Assembly: GCA_031279575.1 (NCBI GenBank)
Contig: JAITIG010000067.1
Span: 1-17,916 of the forward strand
Origin: Bifidobacteriaceae bacterium
GTDB lineage: Bacteria > Actinomycetota > Actinomycetes > Actinomycetales > WQXJ01
Length of the DNA: 17,916 nucleotides
Direction of reading: 5' to 3'
The notes below the pieces were generated by a model. The model saw only the letters and a program-made list of their open reading frames with translations, searched no databases and was not told the DNA's origin. This document shows positions 1-9,193 of this stretch, in pieces. The position numbers and the translations under genes are program-made. Positions within the stretch are counted from its first letter, which is position 1; each line of letters opens with the position of its first letter.

Positions 1-147
1 AGACCCTCGGGACCCGCCCCCAGACCCCCCGGACCCGCCACCAGACCCTCGGGACCCGCCCCCAGACCCTCGGGACCCGCCCCCAGACCCTCGGGACCCG
101 CCCCCAGACCCTCGGGACCCGCCCCCCGAGCCTCGGGACCCGCCCCG
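1..147 (-). repeat. 21-bp in-frame tandem repeat (about 7 copies) in the RND permease tail
   Basis: On the plus strand the unit is AGACCCTCGGGACCCGCCCCC. Copies start at 1, 22, 43, 64, 85, 106 and 127. Those at 1, 43, 64, 85 and 106 are identical; those at 22 and 127 carry substitutions; a decayed partial copy follows to about 160. Read in the frame of the permease (minus strand) each unit codes the heptad G-L-G-A-G-P-E. The copy at 22 changes it to V-A-G-P-G-G-L phase variants. Because the unit is a multiple of three, gain or loss of copies keeps the frame. The array touches the window edge, so the total copy number is unknown. Confidence 0.92.
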
Positions 148-3100
148 CGGCCCTCGGCCGCCAGGCGGGCTCGGCGGGCAGCCGCCCGGGCGGCCCGCCG
201 CCGGTCCAGCCGGGCCTCGCGCCGCGCCTCGCGGCGGTCGTGGGCGCGGGCCTCGAACCGGTAGAGCACCGGCACCACAATCAACGTCAGCAGGGTAGAG
301 GTGACCAGCCCGCCAATCACCACCAGCGCCAACGGCTGGGAGATAAACGAGCCGCCGCCCCCGGTCAGCCCCAACGCCATCGGGATCAAAGCGAACACGG
401 TGGCCGCCGCCGTCATCAAAACCGGCCGCAGCCGCTTGCGGGCGCCCTCCTCGATCGCATCGTCGATCGCCCGCCCGGCCCTGCGGTACTGGTTGATCAA
501 GTCGATCAACACGATCGCGTTGGCCACCACAATCCCCACCAGCAGCAGCAGCCCAATGAACGCCGCCACCCCCAGCGGCGTGCCGGTGGCCACCAAGGTC
601 AGCAGCGCCCCGGTGGCCGCGAACGGGATCGAGATCAGCAAAATGAACGGTTGCAGCAGCGACCCAAAGGTCCCCACCATCAAGATGAACACCACCAGCA
701 CGGCTATCACCAGGGCCCACGCCAGGTCGTTGAAGGCCTGGTCCATGTCCGCCGCCAGCCCGCCCACCTCGACTGTAACCCCCACCGGCAGATCAAGCTC
801 GTCGATGGCCCGCTGCACGTCCCCCACCAGCATGCCCAAGTCGTCGCTGGCCGGGGTCACCGAGATGGTGGCGGAGCGCTCGCCGTCCAGGCGGGACAAG
901 GTCACCAGCACGGAGTCGACCTCGACGGTGGCGACTTCCTCGACTGTGATGTCCCCGGTCGGGGTGGACAGCAGGGGCATGGTTTTGAGCTCCTCGATGT
1001 CCGCGGCCGCCTCGCCCAGCGACAGCAGGACGGGGATCTCGCCTTCTTCTGGGTGGACCAGGGCGCCAATCTGCCTGGGCACCATCAGGTCGTGGACCAG
1101 TTGCTCGACTTCGGTCTCGGTCAGGTTCAGGTCCGCCACTTTGTCCCGGTCCACGGTCAGCAGCACGCGGGGCTGCTCGTCCGCCAGGTTGTTGACCACG
1201 TCGACCGCCCCGGGCATGGAGCGGGCGGCGCGCTCGACTTCGGCGGCGGCATCGGCCAGCGAGTCTGAGTCGGCGGAGCGCACTATCAGGTCCACCGAGG
1301 TCGAGATCAGCATGGAGGATTCGCTGGAGCTGACCGAGGTTTGCGCCACCGCCTCCCCAGATGAGTCCGTCACCGCTTGGCGCACCTTTTCCACCACGGC
1401 GTTGGTCTCGGCGTCTGGGTCCACGGTGACGTAGTAGGTGGCCAGCGGCTCGGCGGTGAAGCGGATCATGCGCACCCCGCCGGCTGTGACCCGCACCATG
1501 ACGGACCCCACCCCGTCGATTTCGGCGATGGCGGCCTCGGTGCGCCGGGCTTGGAGGTCTTCGGTTTCAAGCGAGGTGCCGGCGAAGAAGGTTTGCTCCA
1601 CCGACACGGTGCTGCCGCCGATGTCGCCCAGGAAGTTTGTCTCCAGGCGCGGCACCAGCAGCACCGTGCCGGCCAGCACCGCCACCGCCGCGCTGGAGGC
1701 CAGCCAGGGGTGGCGCAGCGAGCCGCGCAGGGCCGGCATGTAGAGGCGCTGCCAGAAGCCGCGCCGTTCGCGTTGCTCTGATTCGGCCCGCTGGTAGGCC
1801 TCGTCCTCGGCGTCGATGGCGACTGGCGCTTGCACAAACCAGTACGCCAGCACCGGCACTATGGTCAGCGCCACCAGCAGCGAGGCGCCCAGCGCGATGG
1901 CCACGGTGGGTCCGAAGGGCCGGAACAGCTCGCCCACCATCCCGCCGACGAACGCCAGCGGCAGGAACACCGCCGCGGTGCAGAAGGTTGAGGAGGCGAC
2001 CGCGCCGGAGACTTCGCCCACCGCTTTGATGACGGCGCGCTTCTTTTCCTCGCCGTAGGACAGGTGGCGTTTGATGGTCTCCACCACCACGATCGAATCG
2101 TCCACCACCCGCCCGATCGCCATGGTGATGGCGGCCAGGGTCAGGATGTTCAGGGTTTGCCCGCTGACGTTGAGCCCAATGAACGCTGTCAGCAGCGACA
2201 ACGGGATGGACACGGCGGAGACCAGGGTGGCCCGCAGCGACCCGAGGAAGAGCCAGATCACCAGGATGGCGAAGCCCAACCCGAGGGCGCCTTCCTCGAC
2301 CAGGCCTCTGATGGAGCCTTCGATGAACGGCGCCTGGTCAAACACTATGCCGGCCGAGATGCCTTCGGCTTCGAAGGCGCCTTGGAGCTGGTCCAGGGTG
2401 TCGTGGACGGCGTGCGAGACTTCGACCGTGTTGCCGGTCGGTGTTTTGGTGACGTACAGGGAGACGGCGGTCTCGCCGTCGAGCCGGGAGTAGGAGGAGG
2501 CCTGTTCGGGTCCTTGGGCGACTTCGGCCACATCCGCCAGGGTGATGACCTCCCCCGCGGCGTCTTGGCCCACTCTCAGGGCGCGCAGCTCTTCCAGGTT
2601 GGCGATGCGGCTGCCGGTTTGGACGGCCAGGGTTTGGTCCTCGCGCCCAATTTCCCCGGCGGGCATGGCGATGCCGTTGTCGACTAGCACGGTGGCGATT
2701 TTGGCCAGGGTGATGCCGTTGGCGGCGAGGTCTTCGGAGCGGGGTTCGATCACCACCTCGTCTGGGGTGAAGCCGCTGACTTGGACGGTGCGGACGTTTT
2801 CGAGCCGGGACAGGCGCGGTTCGAGCACGTCGTTGACCATGTGGTCCAGGGCCGCCCGGTCGCCGCCGCGCAGCGCCAGGTTGACCACCGGCAGGTCGGC
2901 CATGGAGCCGGTCATGACGGCGATGTCGACTTCGTCCGGCAGCAGCCGGGCGGCTCGGCTCATGGCGGTGGACAGCTGCTCGTTGGCGTTGTCGATGTTG
3001 GTGCCGTAGCGGAACTGCGCCGTGGCGTACAGGTTTGAGTTGACCGATGTCGTCAGCACCGATTCGACGCCGGGCACGGCTTCGATGGCGCCTTCGATGT

Positions 3101-3299
3101 GCGCGGCGATCTGCTGCTCCATCAACTCGGCGGAGACGCCTTCGTTGGTGGCTGTGACCAGCGCCATCGGCATTTCGACGGAGGGGATCATCTCTTGGCG
3201 GAGCCAGCCGATGGACAGGATCCCGCCCACGACGATGGCGAGCGGCACGAGCGCCACCACGGCGCGGTTCCGCATGGACAGCTGCGTCAGCCGGAGCAT
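1..3299 (-). CDS. RND-family (HAE1/SwrC-like) efflux permease, C-terminus beyond the window
   Basis: Membrane exporter of the resistance-nodulation-division superfamily, expected to drive efflux of hydrophobic compounds with the proton gradient. The ATG at 3297-3299 starts MLRLTQLSMRNRAVVALV, with the first membrane helix at about residues 12-32. The frame stays open to the window edge (1,099 codons). GRVVDDSIVVVE lies around residue 400; D400 and D401 match the paired aspartates of the AcrB proton relay (D407/D408). Hydrophobic blocks follow, for example around 340-375 and near the C-terminus before VLVPVLYRF... ends near residue 1015. Two large extracytoplasmic porter loops lie between the membrane blocks, as in the family. 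After about residue 1015 comes an Arg/Ala-rich stretch, then the heptad tail (from about 1050), an addition to the usual core of roughly 1,030-1,050 residues. In Gram-positives the best-known relative is Bacillus SwrC (YerP). No adaptor (MFP) gene is in the window. Substrate unknown. Confidence 0.9.
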   Translation of the reverse strand, partial: MLRLTQLSMRNRAVVALVPLAIVVGGILSIGWLRQEMIPSVEMPMALVTATNEGVSAELMEQQIAAHIEGAIEAVPGVESVLTTSVNSNLYATAQFRYGTNIDNANEQLSTAMSRAARLLPDEVDIAVMTGSMADLPVVNLALRGGDRAALDHMVNDVLEPRLSRLENVRTVQVSGFTPDEVVIEPRSEDLAANGITLAKIATVLVDNGIAMPAGEIGREDQTLAVQTGSRIANLEELRALRVGQDAAGEVITLADVAEVAQGPEQASSYSRLDGETAVSLYVTKTPTGNTVEVSHAVHDTLDQLQGAFEAEGISAGIVFDQAPFIEGSIRGLVEEGALGLGFAILVIWLFLGSLRATLVSAVSIPLSLLTAFIGLNVSGQTLNILTLAAITMAIGRVVDDSIVVVETIKRHLSYGEEKKRAVIKAVGEVSGAVASSTFCTAAVFLPLAFVGGMVGELFRPFGPTVAIALGASLLVALTIVPVLAYWFVQAPVAIDAEDEAYQRAESEQRERRGFWQRLYMPALRGSLRHPWLASSAAVAVLAGTVLLVPRLETNFLGDIGGSTVSVEQTFFAGTSLETEDLQARRTEAAIAEIDGVGSVMVRVTAGGVRMIRFTAEPLATYYVTVDPDAETNAVVEKVRQAVTDSSGEAVAQTSVSSSESSMLISTSVDLIVRSADSDSLADAAAEVERAARSMPGAVDVVNNLADEQPRVLLTVDRDKVADLNLTETEVEQLVHDLMVPRQIGALVHPEEGEIPVLLSLGEAAADIEELKTMPLLSTPTGDITVEEVATVEVDSVLVTLSRLDGERSATISVTPASDDLGMLVGDVQRAIDELDLPVGVTVEVGGLAADMDQAFNDLAWALVIAVLVVFILMVGTFGSLLQPFILLISIPFAATGALLTLVATGTPLGVAAFIGLLLLVGIVVANAIVLIDLINQYRRAGRAIDDAIEEGARKRLRPVLMTAAATVFALIPMALGLTGGGGSFISQPLALVVIGGLVTSTLLTLIVVPVLYRFEARAHDRREARREARLDRRRAARAAARRARLAAEGRGAGPEARGAGPEGLGAGPEGLGAGPEGLGAGPEGLVAGPGGLGAGPEG

Positions 3300-3565
3300 T
3301 GAGACTCCCAAGGGCGAAGGTGAACGCCAGGTTGCTGGCGGACAAACTTTTCGGTCTTTACCACTCTATATTCCACAAGCTAGCTGAGAATACCTAAAGC
3401 GACTTTGGGAAACCGCGGTCCGGCTGCTAGAAGGGCTCTGCGGCGCGGCGGCGCCGCCCGCCTGGCGCGCCCGGCGGCGGGGGCGAATAGGATGGGCGGC
3501 GAGGTTGCCGCCAGATCCAACCGGGCCGGCCGGCCCGCCGGCCGCGACCGGAAAGCGAGCCCGCC
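3300..3565. promoter_or_regulatory. divergent intergenic region between the RND gene and the phospho-sugar mutase
   Basis: This 266-bp gap must hold promoters for both divergent genes. An AT-rich island at about 3341-3406 stands out from the GC-rich surroundings. On the minus strand TAGAGT (plus 3363-3368) fits the actinobacterial -10 pattern TANNNT for the RND gene, but no good -35 is seen. On the plus strand TAGGAT at 3488-3493 could be the -10 of the mutase. Symmetric sites are AGCTAGCT (3378-3385), AAAG-CGA-CTTT (3396-3406), the hairpin GGCGGC-GAGGTT-GCCGCC (3495-3512) and the palindrome GGGCCGGCCGGCCC (3523-3536). Functional assignment is inference. Confidence 0.4.
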
Positions 3566-5353
3566 ATGAGCCCTCCCGCCGCCCAGGCAGGCCCCAGGCC
3601 TGATCCCAATCAGGCCAAGCTCGCCGCCGCCGTCCAGGCTTGGCTGGCGGCCGATCCAGACCCGGCCACCCGCGCCCAGTTGGCCGCCGCCTGGCAGGCG
3701 GCCCAGCAAGGCGACCGCGCCGCTTTGGATGAGGTGGCCAGCGCTTTTGCCGGCCCGTTGGAGTTCGGCACGGCCGGCCTGCGCGGCCAGCTCGGCCCCG
3801 GCCCCAATCGGATGAACCGCGCTGTGGTGATCAGGGCGGCGGCCGGGTTGATGGCGTATTTGGCGGACGGCATCGTCCAGGCGGGGGCGGCGGGTTTGGC
3901 CCCGAAGGTGGTGGTCGGGTATGACGCCCGCCACCGGTCGCAGGAGTTTGCCCGCGACACCGCCGCGGTGGTGGTGGCGGCTGGCGGGCGGGCGCTGCTG
4001 TGGGAGCAGGCCTGCCCCACGCCGCTGCTGGCTTTTGCCGTGCGGCGCCTGCGGGCGGATGCCGGCGTCATGGTGACCGCCTCCCACAACCCGGCCCAGG
4101 ACAACGGTTGCAAGGTCTATTTGGGCGGCCGGCTGGCCTCGCCGCCCGCGGACGGGGTTCAGATTGTGCCGCCGGCGGACCGCGAGATCGCCGCCCGCAT
4201 CGCGGCCGCGCCGCCCGCCAACCAGGTTCCCCGGGCGGCCCGCGGCTGGGAGAGGATTGGCGCAGAGCAGGAGCGCGAGTATTTGCGCCAGGCGGTGTCC
4301 GGTGTGGCCCCGGCCGCCGGCGCGGCCGATTTGCGCATTGTCCACACCGCCATGCACGGTGTGGGCGCCCGTTTGGCGGTGCCGGCTTTGCGCGCGGCCG
4401 GTTTTGAGGACATCCACCAGGTTGACTCGCAGCGGGCGCCGGATCCGGATTTCCCCACGGTGGCGTTCCCGAACCCGGAGGAGCCCGGCGCCATCGACCT
4501 GGCCAACGCTTTGGCGGAGCGGATCGGGGCGGATTTGGTGATTGCCCAGGATCCGGATGCGGACCGTTGCGCGGTGGCGGTCTATGACCCGCGCGCCCCC
4601 CAGGGCGGCGGTTGGCGGCGCCTGACCGGCGATGAGTTGGGCGCGCTGCTGGGCGAGGATTTGGCCAAGTATTGGGCGGAGGCCCCCGCCGCCGCCGATG
4701 GCGCCCGCCCCGCGGTGGCTTGCTCGGTGGTCTCATCGCGGTTGTTGGGGCGGATCGCGCGGGCCCATTTGCTGCGTTTTGAGCGGACTTTGACGGGGTT
4801 CAAGTGGATTGCCCGCACGCCTGGCCTGGTGTTCGGCTATGAGGAGGCGATCGGCTATTGCGTCCGGCCGGATATGGTGCGGGACAAGGACGGCATCACG
4901 GCCGGTTTGGCGGTGGCGCGCCTGGCCGCCCGGGCCAAGCTGGCTGGGCGCTCGCTGATCGACTTGTTGGATGATTTGGCCCGCCGCCATGGTTTGCACG
5001 CCACCGCCCAGGTGGCGTTGCGGTTCCGCGATTCGGCCGAGTTGGCCGGGGTGATGCGCTCGCTGCGCCGCGCCGCCCCCAAGCGGGTCGGGGCCACGCC
5101 GGTCAGCCGCATCACTGATTTGGCGGCCGGCTGGGAGGGTTTGGCGGCGGCTGACGCGCTGATCTTCTCGCTGGCGGATTCGGCCCGCCTGATTGTGCGC
5201 CCTTCTGGCACCGAACCGAAGGTGAAGTGCTATTTGGAGGTTGTCGAGCCGGTCCCGCCGCAGGCTGACTTCCAGACTTTGACCCGCTTGCGGGCCCAGG
5301 CCGCCCGCCGCTTGGCGCTGTTGGCCGGCGGCGCCCGGGCGCTGTTCGGGTGA
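3566..5353 (+). CDS. phospho-sugar mutase (phosphoglucomutase/phosphomannomutase, PgcA/PGM2-like)
   Basis: Cytosolic alpha-D-phosphohexomutase that interconverts hexose 1- and 6-phosphates through a phosphoserine, linking glycolysis to nucleotide-sugar and wall precursor synthesis. At 595 residues it fits the long PgcA/PGM2 subgroup. All four active-site loops are visible in order: TASHNP at 171-176 with catalytic Ser173; the metal loop DPDADR at 329-334; the sugar-binding GYEEAIGY from 424; and the phosphate-binding RPSGTEPK at 545-552. An upstream LEFGTAGLRG segment is also typical of the subgroup. The ATG at 3566 has GGAAAG at 3550-3555 as a weak ribosome site. The gene ends 72 bases before the enolase start, on the same strand, so co-transcription is possible. 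Substrate preference (glucose, mannose or ribose phosphates) cannot be told from the motifs. Confidence 0.93.
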   Translation: MSPPAAQAGPRPDPNQAKLAAAVQAWLAADPDPATRAQLAAAWQAAQQGDRAALDEVASAFAGPLEFGTAGLRGQLGPGPNRMNRAVVIRAAAGLMAYLADGIVQAGAAGLAPKVVVGYDARHRSQEFARDTAAVVVAAGGRALLWEQACPTPLLAFAVRRLRADAGVMVTASHNPAQDNGCKVYLGGRLASPPADGVQIVPPADREIAARIAAAPPANQVPRAARGWERIGAEQEREYLRQAVSGVAPAAGAADLRIVHTAMHGVGARLAVPALRAAGFEDIHQVDSQRAPDPDFPTVAFPNPEEPGAIDLANALAERIGADLVIAQDPDADRCAVAVYDPRAPQGGGWRRLTGDELGALLGEDLAKYWAEAPAAADGARPAVACSVVSSRLLGRIARAHLLRFERTLTGFKWIARTPGLVFGYEEAIGYCVRPDMVRDKDGITAGLAVARLAARAKLAGRSLIDLLDDLARRHGLHATAQVALRFRDSAELAGVMRSLRRAAPKRVGATPVSRITDLAAGWEGLAAADALIFSLADSARLIVRPSGTEPKVKCYLEVVEPVPPQADFQTLTRLRAQAARRLALLAGGARALFG

Positions 5354-5373
5354 TCCCAGACCCGGCGGGCGGG

Positions 5374-5379
5374 TACGAT
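5374..5379 (+). promoter_or_regulatory. possible -10 element for eno
   Basis: TACGAT fits TANNNT and lies in the 72-base gap after the mutase, which would give a leader of about 40 bases. The -35 position (about 5351-5356, TGATCC) is a poor match, so this is only a candidate. Confidence 0.3.
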
Positions 5380-5398
5380 TGTTGGCGCATCAAACTGA

Positions 5399-6706
<1,308 letters not shown>

Positions 6707-6766
6707 TCTAGCCGCCGTTTGCGGACCCGCGCTGCCGGGTGGCGGTCGGCGCGCGGGCTGGTGGGG

Positions 6767-6772
6767 CATGAT
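6767..6772 (+). promoter_or_regulatory. possible -10 element for a leaderless ftsB-like transcript
   Basis: CATGAT resembles TANNNT with one mismatch, and its last base is 7 bases before the GTG at 6779. Transcription could therefore start on the start codon. No convincing -35 or Shine-Dalgarno sequence is seen. Read-through from eno is the alternative. Confidence 0.25.
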
Positions 6773-6778
6773 GGATGG

Positions 6779-7300
6779 GTGCCACCCAAGTCCCGCCCGG
6801 CGACGCGCCGCCCTGGCGCGGCGGGGCGTTTGCGCGCCGAGGCGGAGGGTATCGAGGAGGCTAAGCGCCGCGAGGTGGTTGCCGCCAAGCGCCGTTTGCG
6901 GATTGGTTTTCAGATTGTGCTGCTGGCGGCGATAGGCCTGATGGTGTTCACTTTGATTTTCCCCACGTGGCGCCTTTACATGACCCAGCAGTTGCAAACA
7001 GCCCAGCTCCGCGAGCAGGTGGCGGCTGCGGCTCAGCAAAATGACGAGCTTCAGGCGGCGCTTGGGCGGTGGCAGGACCCGGCTTATGTCAAGGCCCAGG
7101 CGCGCCAGCGCCTCAGCTTCGCCATGCCCGGCGACCGCACCTTCCGCGTCTCCGACCCTGAGAACGCCCCCACTCCCCAGGCCGCGCCCGCCTTGGAGCC
7201 GGCCCCCACCCACCTCGATTCGGACGTCGCCGCGGCCGATGCCCCGCCGTGGTACGCCAAGTTGTGGGATTCGGTGGTCGTGGCAGGCCAGCCGTCATGA
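6779..7300 (+). CDS. ftsB: septum formation initiator family protein (FtsB/DivIC-like)
   Basis: Small bitopic membrane protein of the divisome; FtsB/DivIC proteins form a complex with FtsL and FtsQ/DivIB that activates septal wall synthesis. With a GTG start at 6779 it is 173 residues. It has a basic cytoplasmic N-terminus (1-41), one membrane helix at about 42-61 (IGFQIVLLAAIGLMVFTLIF), then a Gln/Glu/Leu-rich coiled-coil at about 65-100. Next is the family signature DPAYVKAQARQRLSFAMPGD, and last a Pro/Ala-rich extracytoplasmic tail. Upstream in-frame codons back to 6719 would add residues unlike the family, so 6779 is preferred, although no clear ribosome site precedes it. Its stop overlaps the next start (ATGA). 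The position directly after eno is the usual actinobacterial one and supports the call. Confidence 0.88.
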   Translation: MPPKSRPATRRPGAAGRLRAEAEGIEEAKRREVVAAKRRLRIGFQIVLLAAIGLMVFTLIFPTWRLYMTQQLQTAQLREQVAAAAQQNDELQAALGRWQDPAYVKAQARQRLSFAMPGDRTFRVSDPENAPTPQAAPALEPAPTHLDSDVAAADAPPWYAKLWDSVVVAGQPS

Positions 7301-8205
7301 CCCGCCCGATGCCGTCTGCTTTCCCCCATTCCCCCCTCGCCGAACGGCCCGGCCCCGCCGGCCCGCCCGCGCCCGGTCCCCAGCCCGCGGGCGCAGCCCG
7401 CCCCGAGGCGGCCCACCGCCTGCGGCTGGGCGATTGGCTGGCGCCCGATGCCGGTCTGCTGCGCGTGGACGCGGCTGGCCGCCGGCCCGCGCCCGCGGTG
7501 CCGCAGGCGGATCGGTCGCGGCCGGAGGCTTCGCCGCAGGATCTGGCCCTGATAGCGGTTCACCTTGGGCGCGAGCCGCGCGGCCTGAGCGGCATCGCCG
7601 CCCGCTGTGTTTGCGGGGCGCCGCTGGTGACGCGCACCGCGCCCAGGTTGCCGAGCGGCGAGCCGTTCCCGACCACTTTCTATTTGACCCACCCGGCGGC
7701 GGCCAAGGCGATTGGCCGCCTCGAGTCGGCCGGGTGGATGGCCGCCATGTCCCACCGCCTGGCCGGGGATGCGGGATTGGCGGCGGCCTACCGCGCCGCC
7801 CACCTGGATTACTTGGCGCGCCGCGCCCAACTTGGCGAGCCCCCGGAGATCGCGGGGATCTCGGCCGGCGGCATGCCGGATCGCGTCAAGTGCTTGCACG
7901 CTCTGGCCGCCCATGCTTTGGCGGCCGGCCCCGGCGTCAATCCGCTGGGCGATGAGACCCTGCTGGAGATAGCCCCCGCCTGGCGCCCCGACCGCTGCGC
8001 TTGCCCCCCGCCCGGCGCCGCCCCGGCAGCGGACGCCGAAGCCTCGCCCAGCCCCCGCCCGATGCCGCCCGCGCCGCCCGGCCCGCCCGCAGCGCACGCT
8101 GCCGCCGCCCAGCCGGGTCACGCCGCCCCGCCGAGAGCCCGCCCGGCGGCCCCGTCTGAGGCCCGCCCGGCGGCGGCCCGAGGCCAGGCGGCGTCCGGTG
8201 GCTGA
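7297..8205 (+). CDS. DUF501 family protein of unknown function
   Basis: A 302-residue protein of the DUF501 family, whose biochemical role is not known to me. The ATG at 7297 overlaps the preceding stop as ATGA, indicating translational coupling. An in-frame GTG at 7249 is possible but less likely. Conserved-looking features are DLALIAVHLGREPRG followed by ARCVCGAPLVTRTAPRLPSGEPFPTTFYLTHP, the segment that normally marks the family. Further on are MPDRVKCLHALAAHALA and NPLGD. CVCG and the later Cys/His residues might bind a metal, but this is inference. The first 30 residues are Pro/Ala-rich, and about the last 70 form a low-complexity Ala/Pro tail longer than the core needs. The gene ends 8 bases inside the next one. 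Confidence 0.88.
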   Translation: MTRPMPSAFPHSPLAERPGPAGPPAPGPQPAGAARPEAAHRLRLGDWLAPDAGLLRVDAAGRRPAPAVPQADRSRPEASPQDLALIAVHLGREPRGLSGIAARCVCGAPLVTRTAPRLPSGEPFPTTFYLTHPAAAKAIGRLESAGWMAAMSHRLAGDAGLAAAYRAAHLDYLARRAQLGEPPEIAGISAGGMPDRVKCLHALAAHALAAGPGVNPLGDETLLEIAPAWRPDRCACPPPGAAPAADAEASPSPRPMPPAPPGPPAAHAAAAQPGHAAPPRARPAAPSEARPAAARGQAASGG

Positions 8206-9160
8206 GCCGGTCCGGGCGGCCGGGATCGATTGCGGCACCAACTCGATCCGCCTGCTGATAGCGGATGTGGACCAGGCCGCCGGCACTCTTAGGGACATCG
8301 ACCGCCAGATGGAGATTGTGCGCCTGGGCCAAGGCGTCGACCGCCGCGGCTGGTTCGCGCCGGAGGCGCTGGAGCGCACCTTGGCGGCGGTCGCCCGCTA
8401 CGGCCGGCTCTGCCGCCAGGCGGGCGTGGAGCGGCTGCGCTTTGTGGCGACATCGGCCACCAGGGATGCCGCCAACCGCAACGTTTTCCTGGACGGCGTG
8501 CGGGCGGAGCTGGGCGTCGAGGCGGAGGTGATCGACGGCCTGGAGGAGGCCCACCTGTCTTTCGCCGGCGCTGTCAGCGCTTTGCGCGGCCGCCTGCCGG
8601 CCCCGTTCTTGGTGGTGGACTTGGGCGGCGGCTCAACCGAGCTGGTGGCGGGCCGGGACCAGGCCGAGGCCGCTTTCTCGATGGATGTCGGCTGCGTCAG
8701 GATCACCGAGCGGCATTTGCGCTCGGACCCGCCCACCCCGGCGCAGGTCCGGGCGGCGGTGGCGGATGTCGACGCGGTGCTGGATAGGGCGGCCCGCCAT
8801 GTGCCCTTGGGCGCGGCCGCCACCTTGGTCGGCGTGGCCGGCTCGATCACCACGGTGACGGCCCACGCGCTCGGCTTGGAGCGTTACGACCCGCGCCGGA
8901 TCGATGGCGCCGCCCTGCCCGCCGCGCGCCTGGAGGAGGCTTGCCGCGATTTGTGGCAGGCCTCCCGGGCGGCCCGCGCCCGCCTTGGTTTTATGCACCC
9001 GGGCCGGGTCGATGTGATTGGCGCCGGGGCTTTGGTCTGGTCCCGGGTGCTGCGCCGCGTCCAGGCTGAGACGGCCGCCGCCGGCCGCGAGCTGGGCCGG
9101 GTGGTGACTTCGGAGCATGACATCCTCGACGGCATCGTGCTCTTAGCCGCCGGGGGGTGA
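8198..9160 (+). CDS. ppx: Ppx/GppA family exopolyphosphatase
   Basis: Phosphatase of the ASKHA (actin-like ATPase) fold that degrades inorganic polyphosphate and, in some members, pppGpp. The GTG at 8198 starts MAEPVRAAGIDCGTNSIRLLIADV, the P-loop-like first phosphate motif. Other family blocks are FVATSATRDAANRNVF, DGLEEAHLSF, the second phosphate motif VDLGGGSTELV, GVAGSITTVTA, and DVIGAGALVW with TSEHDILDGIVLLA at the end. At 320 residues it is a short form with only the two N-terminal ASKHA domains, without the C-terminal HD-like domain of E. coli Ppx. This resembles the short mycobacterial PPX2 (Rv1026), which sits in the same gene order as I recall it. It overlaps DUF501 by 8 bases, so the three genes from ftsB are probably one operon. 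Substrate is not proven by sequence. Confidence 0.92.
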   Translation: MAEPVRAAGIDCGTNSIRLLIADVDQAAGTLRDIDRQMEIVRLGQGVDRRGWFAPEALERTLAAVARYGRLCRQAGVERLRFVATSATRDAANRNVFLDGVRAELGVEAEVIDGLEEAHLSFAGAVSALRGRLPAPFLVVDLGGGSTELVAGRDQAEAAFSMDVGCVRITERHLRSDPPTPAQVRAAVADVDAVLDRAARHVPLGAAATLVGVAGSITTVTAHALGLERYDPRRIDGAALPAARLEEACRDLWQASRAARARLGFMHPGRVDVIGAGALVWSRVLRRVQAETAAAGRELGRVVTSEHDILDGIVLLAAGG

Positions 9161-9193
9161 GCCTCCCGTAGGCTTGACGGCGGCCCGCGCCCG

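Noticed and set aside
240..1434. Long plus-strand frames over the RND permease
   Set aside because: They read His/Gln/Arg- or Ser/Thr-rich nonsense, while the minus strand gives a continuous RND protein with its motifs.
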